Assembly: GCA_015847255.1 (NCBI GenBank)
Contig: JADLZK010011224.1
Span: 1 to 64,000 of the forward strand
Source of the DNA: Hyparrhenia diplandra
Taxonomy: Eukaryota; Streptophyta; Magnoliopsida; Poales; Poaceae
Direction: 5' to 3'
Length of the DNA stretch: 64,000 nt
The notes beneath the pieces are model-generated. The model was not told the origin of the DNA, did not search any database, and was given only the letters and a program-made list of their open reading frames with translations. Each line of letters starts with the position of its first letter. The stretch's first letter is position 1. This document shows positions 11,971 to 22,023 of this stretch, one piece after another. Both the position numbers and the translations under genes were made by a program.

Positions 11971-12966
11971 ACCATGGAGAGGGACTCCAAGTGCTGCATT
12001 ATGAGGTCAGGCAGAAATATGAGCCTCACTTTGATTATTTTCTTGATGAGTTTAACACCAAGAATGGTGGTCAGAGGATGGCTACTCTTCTGATGTATCT
12101 GTAAGTACATAGTTACACATTTATTCTCCTGTTAGATCTTGTGTAGTGTTAATTGAGCCTGTAGTATTTTCTTAAGAATTATTTCCAATGGGTACAAATC
12201 AGATGTTAAAGAAGGAGCTGAGACTATTTTCCCTGATGCAAATGTGAATGCCAGTTCTTTGCCATGGTACAATGAGCTCTCAGAGTGTGCCAAAAGAGGC
12301 CTTTCTGTCAAACCAAAGATGGGAGATGCACTTCTTTTCTGGAGCATGAAGCCAGATGCTACTCTGGACCCATTAAGCTTGCATGGTTAGTTCAATACCT
12401 GTCTTGTTTTTGTTGCTTATTTTTCTTCAATGATATGGAACCATCTGAATATATTGCACCTTTTCATTTATGATGCCCTTGTAGCCTTAGTTCCACCTTT
12501 CCTGTGAAAAGATATTCTCCAGTTTTTTATATTTTATATACAGTTTTATTTATATCCCGTTGCTCCTACAGGGTTTGCCCTGTGATTAAAAGGAAATAAA
12601 TGGCCATCAACCAAGTGGATGCATGTCCATGAGTACAAAGCTGAAGGCTTGGAGAGTCGAACATACAAAAGGTATATGTCATTAGATTGGGTTTGTAAGG
12701 TGTATTAGCATGTATTTAGTCTTGGCACAACTGTGGCTTTGAGCTTTCAAGTGACTTAGCACCCAGACTCAGAGATTGATCTATATAAAACCCAAACATC
12801 CTGCTTGTTTTTATTTGCCAACAAGGCAGGACCTTCACCATGTGAATGTTATGTTTTGCTTGAAGAATTATTTGAACTGATTTGGCGTTCTTCTTTCTCA
12901 TGCAGATGGACCTCTATGCATGTGACCAAGTCGATGGATTCCAGTGGAATTGTTGAACAACCCTGA
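11971..12966 (+). pseudogene. Prolyl 4-hydroxylase C-terminal exons, truncated
   Basis: Plant prolyl 4-hydroxylases are ER/Golgi 2-oxoglutarate- and Fe(II)-dependent enzymes acting on cell-wall proteins. Exons: 11971-12100 (EGLQVLHYEVRQKYEPHFDY, with the HxD iron ligands as HFD), about 12198-12385 (EGAETIFPDANVNASSLPWY; KPKMGDALLFWSMKPDATLD; LSLH with the distal His), 12572-12671 (KWPSTKWMHVHEYK) and 12906-12966 (tail and stop). N-terminal exons with the membrane anchor are absent. The acceptor before the second exon appears changed from AG to AA (near 12196-12197); the nearest AG shifts frame into a stop. An extra A in an A-run near 12592 breaks the third exon. Lacking its front half and lying in series with SPP exons, this looks like a captured fragment. 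Confidence 0.8.
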
Positions 12967-13296
12967 AGATCCAACAGCGTGACCAAGCAAATGCCTTGGC
13001 CCATGGGATGTTACCGGCTATTGCTCTTTGTTCCAACCAAGCTTACCATCTATAATTATTTTAATTCCCTGGCAGCAACATGCCATTCTACCCTACTATC
13101 CTCAAACCCTGCCTGTATCTAAAATATGGACTGATTGATCTCAGCATATATGTATGTGAATCACAGCACATGCGATGTATTTTCATTCCTTCTACTTTAT
13201 ATTTGCTTCTCCAGATAATTCTTGAGAGTTACTTCTACAAATATTTCTTCCCATGTATATATAACTACGTCACATCCTTGTCCAGCCCTATAAATG

Positions 13297-13323
13297 GGCG
13301 CGCAAAGGCACGCCTTCTACTAG
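13297..13323 (+). mobile_element. Probable Helitron 3' terminus (hairpin plus CTAG)
   Basis: A stem GGCGCGC / GCACGCC with one mismatch and an AAAG loop (13297-13314) lies nine bases before CTAG (13320-13323), which is followed by T. This is the layout of a Helitron 3' end inserted between A and T. The matching 5' TC end was not found. The SPP and P4H fragments just upstream, on the same strand, fit a gene-fragment-carrying Helitron. The terminus is read directly; the extent of the element is inferred. Confidence 0.55.
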
Positions 13324-14272
13324 TATAGTATATATACCCTACAGGAAACTTCAGGCTCTTGGTCTGACATTTATCAGTGGCAAGCATTGTTACCTTAAAA
13401 TTCTTTTTGCATGTTGGAGGCCTAGGGTGGTTGAAATTTGTTGTCGTTTCAGGATGTCCAGAGCTGTTAGAACTGAAAATATCTTGAAGGTTTTCAGAAA
13501 AGGAAGCATAATGAGTTGCATGCTTTAGAAATCAAAATATATGCAAGTTTTAAGCTTCATTAAGTCTGAAAGTTCAATTGTAAATTGTTTCTGTTCGAAT
13601 CTTTATGTTTCAACAAAGTAATATATTCTAATTATATTATAATCACATTCCACACAGCATAGGGTGTGTTTAGTTCCCCCTCACTTTTTTTCCAAAATTT
13701 CTAAAATTTCCATCACATCGAACAATTAAATGTACCAAAAAAACGCATATCCGAAAGTATGAAATGTATGCAAACATTTTTTTACGATTTTTTTAAGTCA
13801 ACATCCAATTTACCATGGTAGGATAATATTTTACCTCAAACAAAAAGAAAAAAAAATCAACATCGATATATAGCGAATTCCATTGCCACCGACGGACGTA
13901 TATACTCCTACTGTCTTGCATGCATGTTTCTTCCGATGATCTTTCAGATGATGCCGACGTCACGGAGCAATCAGTAGAAAAATATGTGATGTGGAATCTT
14001 GAAAATAATAAATTAGGAACTAAACATGGCCGAAATAAATATATTATAAAAATATATTTCATTATATATCTGATGATATTTATTGATGTCATAAATATTG
14101 ATGCTATTTTTCCTATAAAATTGGTCAAACTTTAAATATTTTTTACTTATGACAACTCTGGAAGCTTATTAAATCAGCTTACTTGTCAAGCATAGCATAA
14201 TTATGTGAGATTAGAGCTTTCTTCGCTAAGAAGACTTGGGGTCAATCAAATTCAAAATTTGGGGACTTGGGG
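13324..14272. other. Intergenic, AT-rich, with a MITE-like end
   Basis: No gene recognised. At about 13671 a GGGTGTGTTTAGTTC end typical of common grass MITEs begins, but I found no matching second end, so it is a remnant. The rest to 14220 is AT-rich with short spurious frames. 14230-14272 begins the F-box gene promoter region. Confidence 0.45.
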
Positions 14273-14511
14273 TCCAGCTGTCGTCTATTTGGCCTCCGCA
14301 CACAAATCCGCTTCCGACAAAAACCCAGCTGTCGTCTAGTATTTGGCCTCCGCACCGCACCCCGCACCGCCCCGCCCCCAAATCGAAGCGGCTTCCCACC
14401 AACCAGCATTTCGCTTCCCCACCTCCGGCCAAACCCAAATCCGGCCAAAACCCTAGCGAGCTTCCCCACCTCCGGCCAAACCCAAATCCGGCCAGCCAAA
14501 ACCCTAGCGAG
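14273..14511 (+). repeat. Duplicated F-box gene leader with telo-box motifs
   Basis: Two tandem duplications precede the F-box ATG. Segments containing CCAGCTGTCGTCTA and TTTGGCCTCCGCAC occur twice at 14273-14357. A roughly 48-bp unit containing CTCCGGCCAAACCCAAATCC occurs twice at about 14412-14511, each ending with AAAACCCTAGCGAG. AAACCCTA is the plant telo-box, common in promoters of growth-related genes, so the duplication gives two telo-boxes just before the start codon. Confidence 0.7.
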
Positions 14512-14521
14512 AGGAATCCAG

Positions 14522-17500
14522 ATGGAGGATACGCTGGCGACGACGGCGGAGAATAAGAAGATGAAGATGGTGGAGGACCTCCGCTTCGAGGACGCCGAGG
14601 TCGAGGACTTCGACCTTCGCATGCAGCGCCTCGCGGACCTGCATCACCTGGACGCCAAGGACGTCACGGACCTCATCTTCCGGGACGTCTTCGTCCGCCT
14701 TCCTCCCACCGACCTGCTCCGCGCGGCGACTGCTTCCCGGAGCTGGTGCCGCGCCGCTGTTCGAGCCCTCCCACGCCTGCCGCCCCTCGGCCACTTTCTC
14801 CAGAACCAGGCGGCCGTCTTCCGCCCGCTCAGCGACATGACCTTGGGCGAGCGCTTCTCCCTCCCGCCCCACACCATCGACCATGTACTCAACGATGTGC
14901 ACCTCGGCATCGTCCTTCTCGTCCCACCCCAGCGCGCGTTTGAGTACAATTTCTTCACCGTCAACACGCCATCGGGCGCCCGTGTGGAGTCCCAGCAGCT
15001 GCCATTCGACGAGCGGTTCCGATGCATCGTGGCCGTGGACCCGGCGTCGCGCCGCCATGTGGCGCTCCGGCCGCCGCCCTCAACGGCACCCTGTCGTGTC
15101 CGCAATATAACCGGCCGCACTTCTTCACCACCTCCGTCCTCTCCCGCGCGCACCCACAACAGCTGATGTTTGACGCGGTGTGCCTTGACATGGATCAGTT
15201 CTCCAGCTACCCGCGCGCCTGGTTCGTCTCCATCGACGAAAACATCGACTTCTCCGACGACGACAACTCCCTCTGCAGCGCGTGGTCCAAGCCAACTTAT
15301 CTCGACTTCGGGTTCGATATGAGGAACAGGTTGGAAAGTAGCGGTGTGCATGCCGGTGGCAATATCTATTGGCACATCAGCGATTCTACTCATATCCTCC
15401 AGCTACATACTGCTACCTCCCAGTTCTCTCTCGTTGAACTACCCAGTGTATTGGAAGGTATCTTCGGTGTGAATGACTACCGCATAGCAGAGACGCCAGA
15501 GGGGCAGTTGTGCATGGTCGCCTTCGAGGGCAAGGTTTTTAATTTCGGCCGAAAGTTTTCGAAATTTCCGAAATTTCGTATTTCTCGGTGACCACCGAAA
15601 CGAAACGTGTACCGGTCAAATTTTTTCGTGTGAATTCATCTGCCTCCCGCAAAATTGCACCAAAGGGCCCAAAATAAACTTCCAGTCGGCCCACCATTTA
15701 AATAGCCTTTAGAAACCCTAAACTCCCAGCCAAAAATCACAATTTCTCCCAGGAGGCGGCGATCTCCGCTCCACGCCGACGCCCTGCAGGTGCTCGCCGG
15801 CCGCCGGTCAGTTTTCTAGGTGCTCTTTTCTTGCCTTCGTTAGTAGTAATCAAGTGCCTCTAGTCCGACTGAAGTTCTGGTTATCTATCATCCCCTGAAG
15901 TTGTGTTGTCGTTAGTCACCATTCTCGGTCATGTGCTCCTGTTCTTTTCTTGCCTCCTGTTCCATTGCATGATATATATACTTGTACCGGCTGTATGTGT
16001 TCTTGATACTGTAAGTTCAGAATAAGTATGATACTTATGCTTTGCTGATACATCTAATGTTGAGACTTTATATTAATGTGTATCATTTTTGGACTGTGTG
16101 GACTTTCTAATTGGAACTTTGTCGCTAGATAACACTGTGATGTGCTAGATGCGATGAATTTATCTAGGATGTGCTATATCTTGTGATGTGTTGAGATCTT
16201 TCTTCTTTTTTTCATGTATTTATGGTGTATGATCAACCATAGACAGGTTCTAGTGAAATCATGTCAAATGTTTTTAAAAATTTTGAATTCAATTTTAATT
16301 TGACCCGAAATTTCGGGAATTTCCGTTTCTCAGTGGGTTCCGAAATTTTTTTTATTTCCGAAATTGAAAACCTTGTTCGAGGGTGAGCAGCTCCAGATCT
16401 GGGTGCGAGAGGCAGAAGGCAAGAGGACTTACAGGGGATGGAAGGGATGGATGCTGCAGAGGGAAATTTTGCTCAGCCGTGCTTTGAATGCAATCCCTGA
16501 GGTGCCCAAGGACAGGTTCGTGCGGATGAGTTTCGTGAGCCTCCTGGAGGTGGATCCTGGCACCAGCAAGGTATTCTTCTTGGTCACTCCTGACGACCGT
16601 GAGGCAACACCTGAGGATATATTCTTCATGGGCACAACTGATGATCGTGAGGCAACACCTGAGCTTCCCGACAATCACGAGGCAACACCTGTCATATACT
16701 CCTGCCATTTGGAGACAGGGAAGATCGAGCTTTCGACCTTGGATGCGCACCCCTTCTTCACCTACAGCCTTCACTGGCCTCCACAGCTACTCGCTCCCCA
16801 TCAGCTGGTAATGTCAGCCTTCTCACCATTCCATTGTATCCGCTAGCTAGTGCATTTATTTGGTATTTAGGTAATACGTTTTATATAAATTTAGTCAAAG
16901 TTGTGGAGATTTATCTTATCTAGGCATGTCTCAAGTTTAATCTTGTCCTGTTATTTAGGTAATACGTTTTATATAAATTCACTGATCTTTAGTCTATGTC
17001 ATAAACTCAAAACTGTTATTCTCCTGGATGGTTTATCTTTATCTTTCGTTGTGCCAGTTAAACAATATGTTGTCCAGGCAGATAGTAGTATCTAGGCCCG
17101 TCTCTAGTTTAATCTTGTCCTGTATCTCTGTTAATGGAAATGGGGAAAGCTCCTCGGTTCGGGAAAAAAAAAAAAGTTGTGGTGATTTAGGACATAACTA
17201 CAATGACGTACATTTTGGAACACAGTGAGTACTAAATGTGATTTTTATGAATTTCTGGTTTAGATAATTTTGTTATGCGAAGTAACAATCAGATTAGGAT
17301 TAAAATTATATATGATTGATCTCTAAACTTTTACATGAACAACCACCTAACCTTGTGAACATTTAATTTTTGACTCTGTGTCTTATTGGAGCTTTTGACT
17401 GGCACATATAAATAGGAAATGTACATTTATTTTTTTGAAACCATAATAGGAAGTGTACAGTTATTTTCTTTGAATGAAATCATAATTCTCGTGCAGTTCA

Positions 17501-17756
17501 CTTCTGCTGGAGATCCCCTTATATAGCATAATCTAATTCAACCTGGTGGATTGATTTAGGAATGTCTGTTCATGTGGTGGTACCTTTTGAGAAATTGCAG
17601 ATCTCGCTTCAAGACGAGCAGAAGGTCATTGCAGACGTGCGTGCTTTCACTGTAGTCAAGAAGATGACCATTGAAGAAGGGCGTGTAGGTGGTGGTGCTT
17701 CAGAATCAAGTGACGCCGACATGATCTCTTCGGACGAGTCCATGGATCTTGACTGA
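14522..17756 (+). pseudogene. F-box protein gene interrupted by a hAT-type element
   Basis: Probable substrate receptor of an SCF ubiquitin ligase. ATG at 14522 opens an acidic start followed by an F-box-like block at residues about 52-95 (DLIFRDVFVRLPPTDLLRAA, then SRSWCRAAVRALPRL). A beta-rich body follows: DFGFDMRNRLE, GNIYWHISDSTHILQLHT, PEGQLCMVAFEG. The reading frame slips once in a GCC-rich run near 15090. At 15530 an 845-bp transposon splits the codons for FEG; the text resumes exactly at 16376 as FEGEQLQIWVREAEGK. A triplicated DDREATPE-type motif lies at 16590-16695. A GTAATG donor follows at 16808 and a last exon at about 17560-17756 (VPFEKLQISLQDEQKVIADV; acidic tail). Phase across this intron does not match as read, implying a further indel. 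C-terminal domain not identified. Confidence 0.75.
15531..16375. mobile_element. hAT-type non-autonomous element in the F-box exon
   Basis: Terminal inverted repeats CAAGGTTTTTAATTTCGG (15531-15548) and its complement at 16358-16375 differ at one base. The 8-bp direct repeat TTCGAGGG flanks it (15523-15530 and 16376-16383), the target-duplication length of hAT elements. Both subterminal regions carry AAATTTCGG-type repeats. The interior (about 15720-15830) looks like a plant gene leader but has no transposase. Removing the element plus one duplication restores the F-box reading frame. Confidence 0.9.
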
Positions 17757-18641
17757 TCAAGATACCTTCACATATGTTTCTTGTGGAAATACTCTCCAAC
17801 TTCTTATTTGCACTGAATAATGCTACACTGTCTTTCTGGTTGAAGTGGAATGATCTTGCACTCCTATTAAGTTGAGTTGGTAGATGTCTTTTGCGGTGTT
17901 CTTTTTACCTCATTTAAATTGAGCCGTATGAACTGAAATTAGTACACATCGTTGTGCAACGAAGTCAGTTCTTCGTATGTTCTTCTCTCCAACTTATGTG
18001 CACAGAATGACCTCACACTCTTGTAAGATTGATGATTTCATCTGTATTATCTCAGATGTCTGTACCCAGTCAATTAGGCTATATCTTCCCCCACGCCCCT
18101 CAAAGCTTCCTGGCCATGCCCCAAGGACAGGTGCAAGGGACAGAGAGGGCCACAGGGCCCCATCGATTGAAGACAGCCCTACCCCTGTAGGCCTGTAATC
18201 AGCCGCTGGTATATGATTTCTTTTTGAAAAAAAATGGCAGGAGATCTGCCTTTCAATTAACATAGGAAAGAGAGTTTTATGTACAGGTATATGATTTCAA
18301 TGGGATGCTTAGAGACAAACAATAATGAACAAGACCAACAGATCGATATAGTAACTCAGACATACAACTCAGTACACAATCCACCTCGTTTGGATGGTCA
18401 ATGAGCTACCAAACTGTACACTGGAAGTATTGAAGAAGAAAACGGCAGCTACAAGTATACTATTTTTTTTTTTTTTTTGGAGTTCCTTGCGCTGATATGC
18501 TCGATGCTGTGAATGCTCTGCATTGATTGGCCAAAATTTGAGGATCTTTTGACCGCTGGCGAGATGGTTCACCTCCTTCGAGGGTGCTTCCTTGCTGCTG
18601 CTAGCTGGTTTGCTGTGTTTTCTTCAAAAGGTGCCACCTTA
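17757..18641. other. F-box 3' flank and spacer
   Basis: 3' UTR-like sequence, then unassigned spacer. At 18216-18290 a stretch with TGGCAGGAGATCTGCCTTTC resembles a motif that recurs in grass genomes, possibly a LINE 3' end on the minus strand, but I cannot assign it. No coding exon recognised. Confidence 0.4.
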
Positions 18642-18799
18642 GGGCTTCTCCAGTAAAGGGGAGACGGAAAAGTCACGACTCACCACTGGAGTAGATTGGG
18701 GAGGAATGAGTCGACTCTTCGGTGAGTCAGTTTTCATCTACGTGGCCCTTCTTTTATTCGTTTTTTAGTCTGTGAGTCGGCTCACCACTGGAGCTGCCC
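18642..18799. mobile_element. PIF/Harbinger (Tourist-type) MITE
   Basis: A 158-bp element with inverted ends GGGCTTCTCCAGT and ACTGGAGCTGCCC, flanked by TTA at 18639-18641 and 18800-18802. The 3-bp TTA target duplication is diagnostic of PIF/Harbinger. Internal sequence repeats GAGTCG-type motifs on both arms. No coding capacity. Confidence 0.8.
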
Positions 18800-19133
18800 T
18801 TATCACTTCTAGGTTTTGGTTCAGCTTCTGATAACAAAAAGGGAGCTATCATTGAATGAATCTACTACAAAGAATTGCATTATGTCAAAAGAAAGTTTTT
18901 CAGACTGTGCGAATGAGTTTCCCAATGAACCTATGAGTTGACAATGATTATAGCATGACTGACAAAGCCAGCACACTCATGAAAATTATATTCACTAGTT
19001 CAATCATAAACTTGTGACAGGATTCGGGACTGGGAGTTTTATGTGCAAATGATGCCATCTCATATGAAATGAACGTCTGAAATTCTCAGGAAACAGAAGT
19101 GGCATAATAACAAGGCATCATATTTTGGGAAAT

Positions 19134-19377
19134 TTAAGAAGCCATGAAGAAATATTTGTCAAAGAGGGTAGTTTCAGAGTTCCTTACCACTTTCAGAGAA
19201 TAGATAACAGGTGCCAATAGTTTCTTCATATTCTCCGATCTGTCGTTAAACAACGCATTAGCATTAGAATTGGTAAGCAGGTTAGAGCCTGATACTCGAA
19301 AGTCTGAATTGGGAATTTCAAAGCTTTTTTTCATTTTGTAAAGAAAATCGTTAGGACAAAGAACTCGAACTCGATAC
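19134..19377 (-). pseudogene. 3' part of an unknown host exon split by element A
   Basis: Minus-strand open frame ending at a TAA (19134-19136). When element A and one AAATG target duplication are removed it joins in frame to 27114-27235, giving about 121 codons without a stop, preceded by a splice-acceptor-like AACAG at 27236-27240. Segments include LYRVRVLCPNDFLYKMKK, EIPNSDFRVSGSNLLTNSN and LLAPVIYSLKVVRNSE. I do not recognise the family. A long stop-free frame in AT-rich DNA that continues exactly across the insertion suggests a true last exon. Confidence 0.5.
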
Positions 19378-19382
19378 AAATG

Positions 19383-20292
19383 TGTTGACACCCAAAATGG
19401 CATAGGCTAAACCACCGCAAAATTCGGACTTAGCCATATTTTGGAGGTCCAAGTCACCGCAAATTTCGGACTTAGCCAAATTCTCGAGGAGGATCGAAAA
19501 CGGCTTTTCGGAATGTGACCGGACTCATGACCGGACTCATCGGGCGCGTCCGGTCGGCGTCCCGGGCAGCGTCGTCGGTCGGGCGCGCCTCGGCCGGGAC
19601 ACCGACGGACGCTACGGCGGGCGTCCGGCAGCGTCCGGTCCAGCGTCCGGTCGGGCGCGAGCCTACCAGAACCTCTCGCCGGACGCGACCGACCGGAGCG
19701 CCCGGTCGGGGGCTTGACCGGCGTCCGGTCACCCCGACGCAGGCCCGTGTCCGTCACGAGATCCGAACCGATTTGTTTCCAATCGTGTTTAGGTCGGTTT
19801 TGGGTACTTGGAAACGCCCAAGGACGGTTTCCTAAAAGGATAAGACCACCCTCCTCTATATAATAAAGAGGTTCATGGCCGATTTGATCCCATCTACATC
19901 CAATCGTCAAAACACTACTACCAAACCCTAATCTCCTTCTCCTTCCTCTCTTCTTCTTCGCCGATGCCATGAACGGAAGATCGGCGACAACCACGCCCTA
20001 GAGCGGCCAGGCCGGCTAGGGCAGCCCATTGCCGCCGCACGCCAGACGGGGTCCCTCCCGGGCGTGTGGGGTTCGGGTTTCAAGAGACTTCGCCCGGCGT
20101 GTCTTGGCGCATCCCGCCCCGACGAGGCTCCTCCGACGGCGTGTCCTGGCGTGATCGCGCTCATCGTTGGAGGCACAAGGTCCAGGTGTGGACATCCCTA
20201 GGCGCTTGCCGATCCCTCGATTTCGGCTTGCCCTACGTAGAGCGATCTAGCTCTTCTCTTTATTTGGTGTGTTACCGATTTTATCGTCAACA
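19383..20292 (+). repeat. Element A 5' LTR
   Basis: Starts TGTTGACACC and ends TCGTCAACA. A very GC-rich block (about 19530-19745) is built from degenerate CGTCCGGTC units. A TATATAATA box lies at 19857-19865, followed by the likely transcript start and a leader with AAACCCTAATCTCC. Confidence 0.9.
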
Positions 20293-20293
20293 C

Positions 20294-20315
20294 ACTTTTT
20301 GGCGACTACTGGGGA
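20294..20315 (+). other. Element A primer binding site (putative)
   Basis: TTTTTGGCGACTACTGGGGA lies directly downstream of the LTR, resembling the TGGCGCCGTTGCCGGGGA tRNA-Asp-type site of plant gypsy elements with several mismatches. Confidence 0.5.
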
Positions 20316-20480
20316 AAAGAATTGTTTCGGTTCTACTTTGCAGCCGAATATATCTTTACTCTAGCCCTAATTCATCATTGATCTATCAATTTGTCGCTTG
20401 GTGTTTATCACGTACGAGTGAAGCAAATTTGGGCGTGTCGTGCTGTGATTTGAACAACTCCAAGAAAATTACAAGAACAC

Positions 20481-21739
20481 ATGGAGGCGTATCAAGACAT
20501 TACATCTCAGTATCATTACTCCACGTCTAAGGTAAAACTTGCAAATTCATATGATAATTTTAATAATTATGTTGCAAGTAATATTAATTCTCATGATGAT
20601 GTTGCTAGTTACCATAGTACTAGTTATGTTTCATCGGCTACTTCTGTTAATAATGTTTCTTTACATCATAATTATGTGTATCATGATAAAGAGCCGATGT
20701 ATGCTGAAAATTTATTGAGTTCTAGTGCTTCTAGCAACATGATACATATACGTTCATCGGCTATAAGTTCACAACGTGACGCGGCCGATGCATGATAAAA
20801 TAAATTGTTCTCCAAAATCAATATCTTATGCGGTGTTAACGATCATGATTTGGCTACACACATTATTGATAATGATCATAGCCGAATTAATAAAAATTCA
20901 GCGCCTTATGATAGTGATTATTCTCGTGATTCGGCTTTATTTAATACTAGCCGAATTAATGAAAATCCAACAAGATACAGTAAAGATGTTGATTATGACT
21001 CGGCCTTATTCGACTTTCTCCAAGCAAATTGGGCTACTGAACAGTCAGGTCATGCCATAAATCCACCTGGATCTTCTAAATGGAGAATGCCCGCATACAC
21101 CAGACCTTATGTGTTATGTTATGATTATTTGAAGAATCCTAATGATTGGCGGGTACCTAAGTTTCATTTATTTTGTGGAGAAAGTGGTACAACTGCCGTG
21201 GAGCATATTAATATATATCTGTCACAATTGGGTTCTCGCCAAGAAAGAAGACTACATGAGAATACGGAATTTTCCTTTATCTCTCACTGGTATTGACTTT
21301 GCATGGTTCACATCTTTACCCAAATATATCTTTGCCTCGGTCATGGTCTAGATTAGAAGAATTATTCTATGAATTCTTTGGGAGAGATACCGAGAAAAGA
21401 CCAATCACAATTAGGACAATGGTTGAGGCAGGATGGTTAAATGATTATCAAAAGGCAAGTCTCACTACAGAAAAGTGTGAGGAACATCAGAAACATGCTA
21501 CTCCTGAAACTCACATTGAATCGGTCAAACCGACTTGTCAGTCGAATAAACCGATTATTTCGCTTAGTCAAACCAAATTGGTTTCTTCGGCGCCTGAAAC
21601 CGATAAAACCAGTTTAGGAAATACACAATCTTTGCCTTGCCGAAAGACACATCCGATGGCTGAAATCTTGGAGAAAAATAATCCAGCCATCTTAATTCGA
21701 CCAGGGCAAGCCGATTCCACTATTGGAAAAATGTCATAA
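20481..21739 (+). CDS. Element A gag (frame-disrupted)
   Basis: Capsid polyprotein region of a gypsy element. A Ser/Asn/His/Tyr-rich N-terminus is followed, in two frames, by gag landmarks: PYVLCYDYLKNPNDWRVPKF, FCGESGTTAVEHINIYLSQL, LTGIDFAWFTSLP and WSRLEELFYEFFGRDTEKRP, as in plant retrotransposon gag proteins. At least two frame changes occur (near 20800 and 21270-21340), so no single full-length protein is open. Confidence 0.75.
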
Positions 21740-22023
21740 TCGGCGAACCTAGAGAGCCTAAGAAGAGAAAGCAAAATTCAGATCGTGAGGTACCGAGGTG
21801 GTGCTAGAAAAATCTAATAACAATCGGGGAAAGCCTCAAGATCACCATCAAGTCTTCTAGGCTCGGGGGGGCAAGCTCATGTTCCCATTCATAAGCGAGA
21901 GGTCAACCACTAGTGTCATCATCCAAAAGGGATTGCTTTGGAATCAATTCTTAGAACTAGTGGACAGAAAAAATCAGCAAGACCGATTGCTCAAATCGGT
22001 CAAGCTATTTATAAGAAAAAAAG

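Noticed and set aside
20294..20315. tRNA gene near the primer site
   Set aside because: Only the short complement of a tRNA 3' end is present; no cloverleaf sequence follows. The same holds at 44812.
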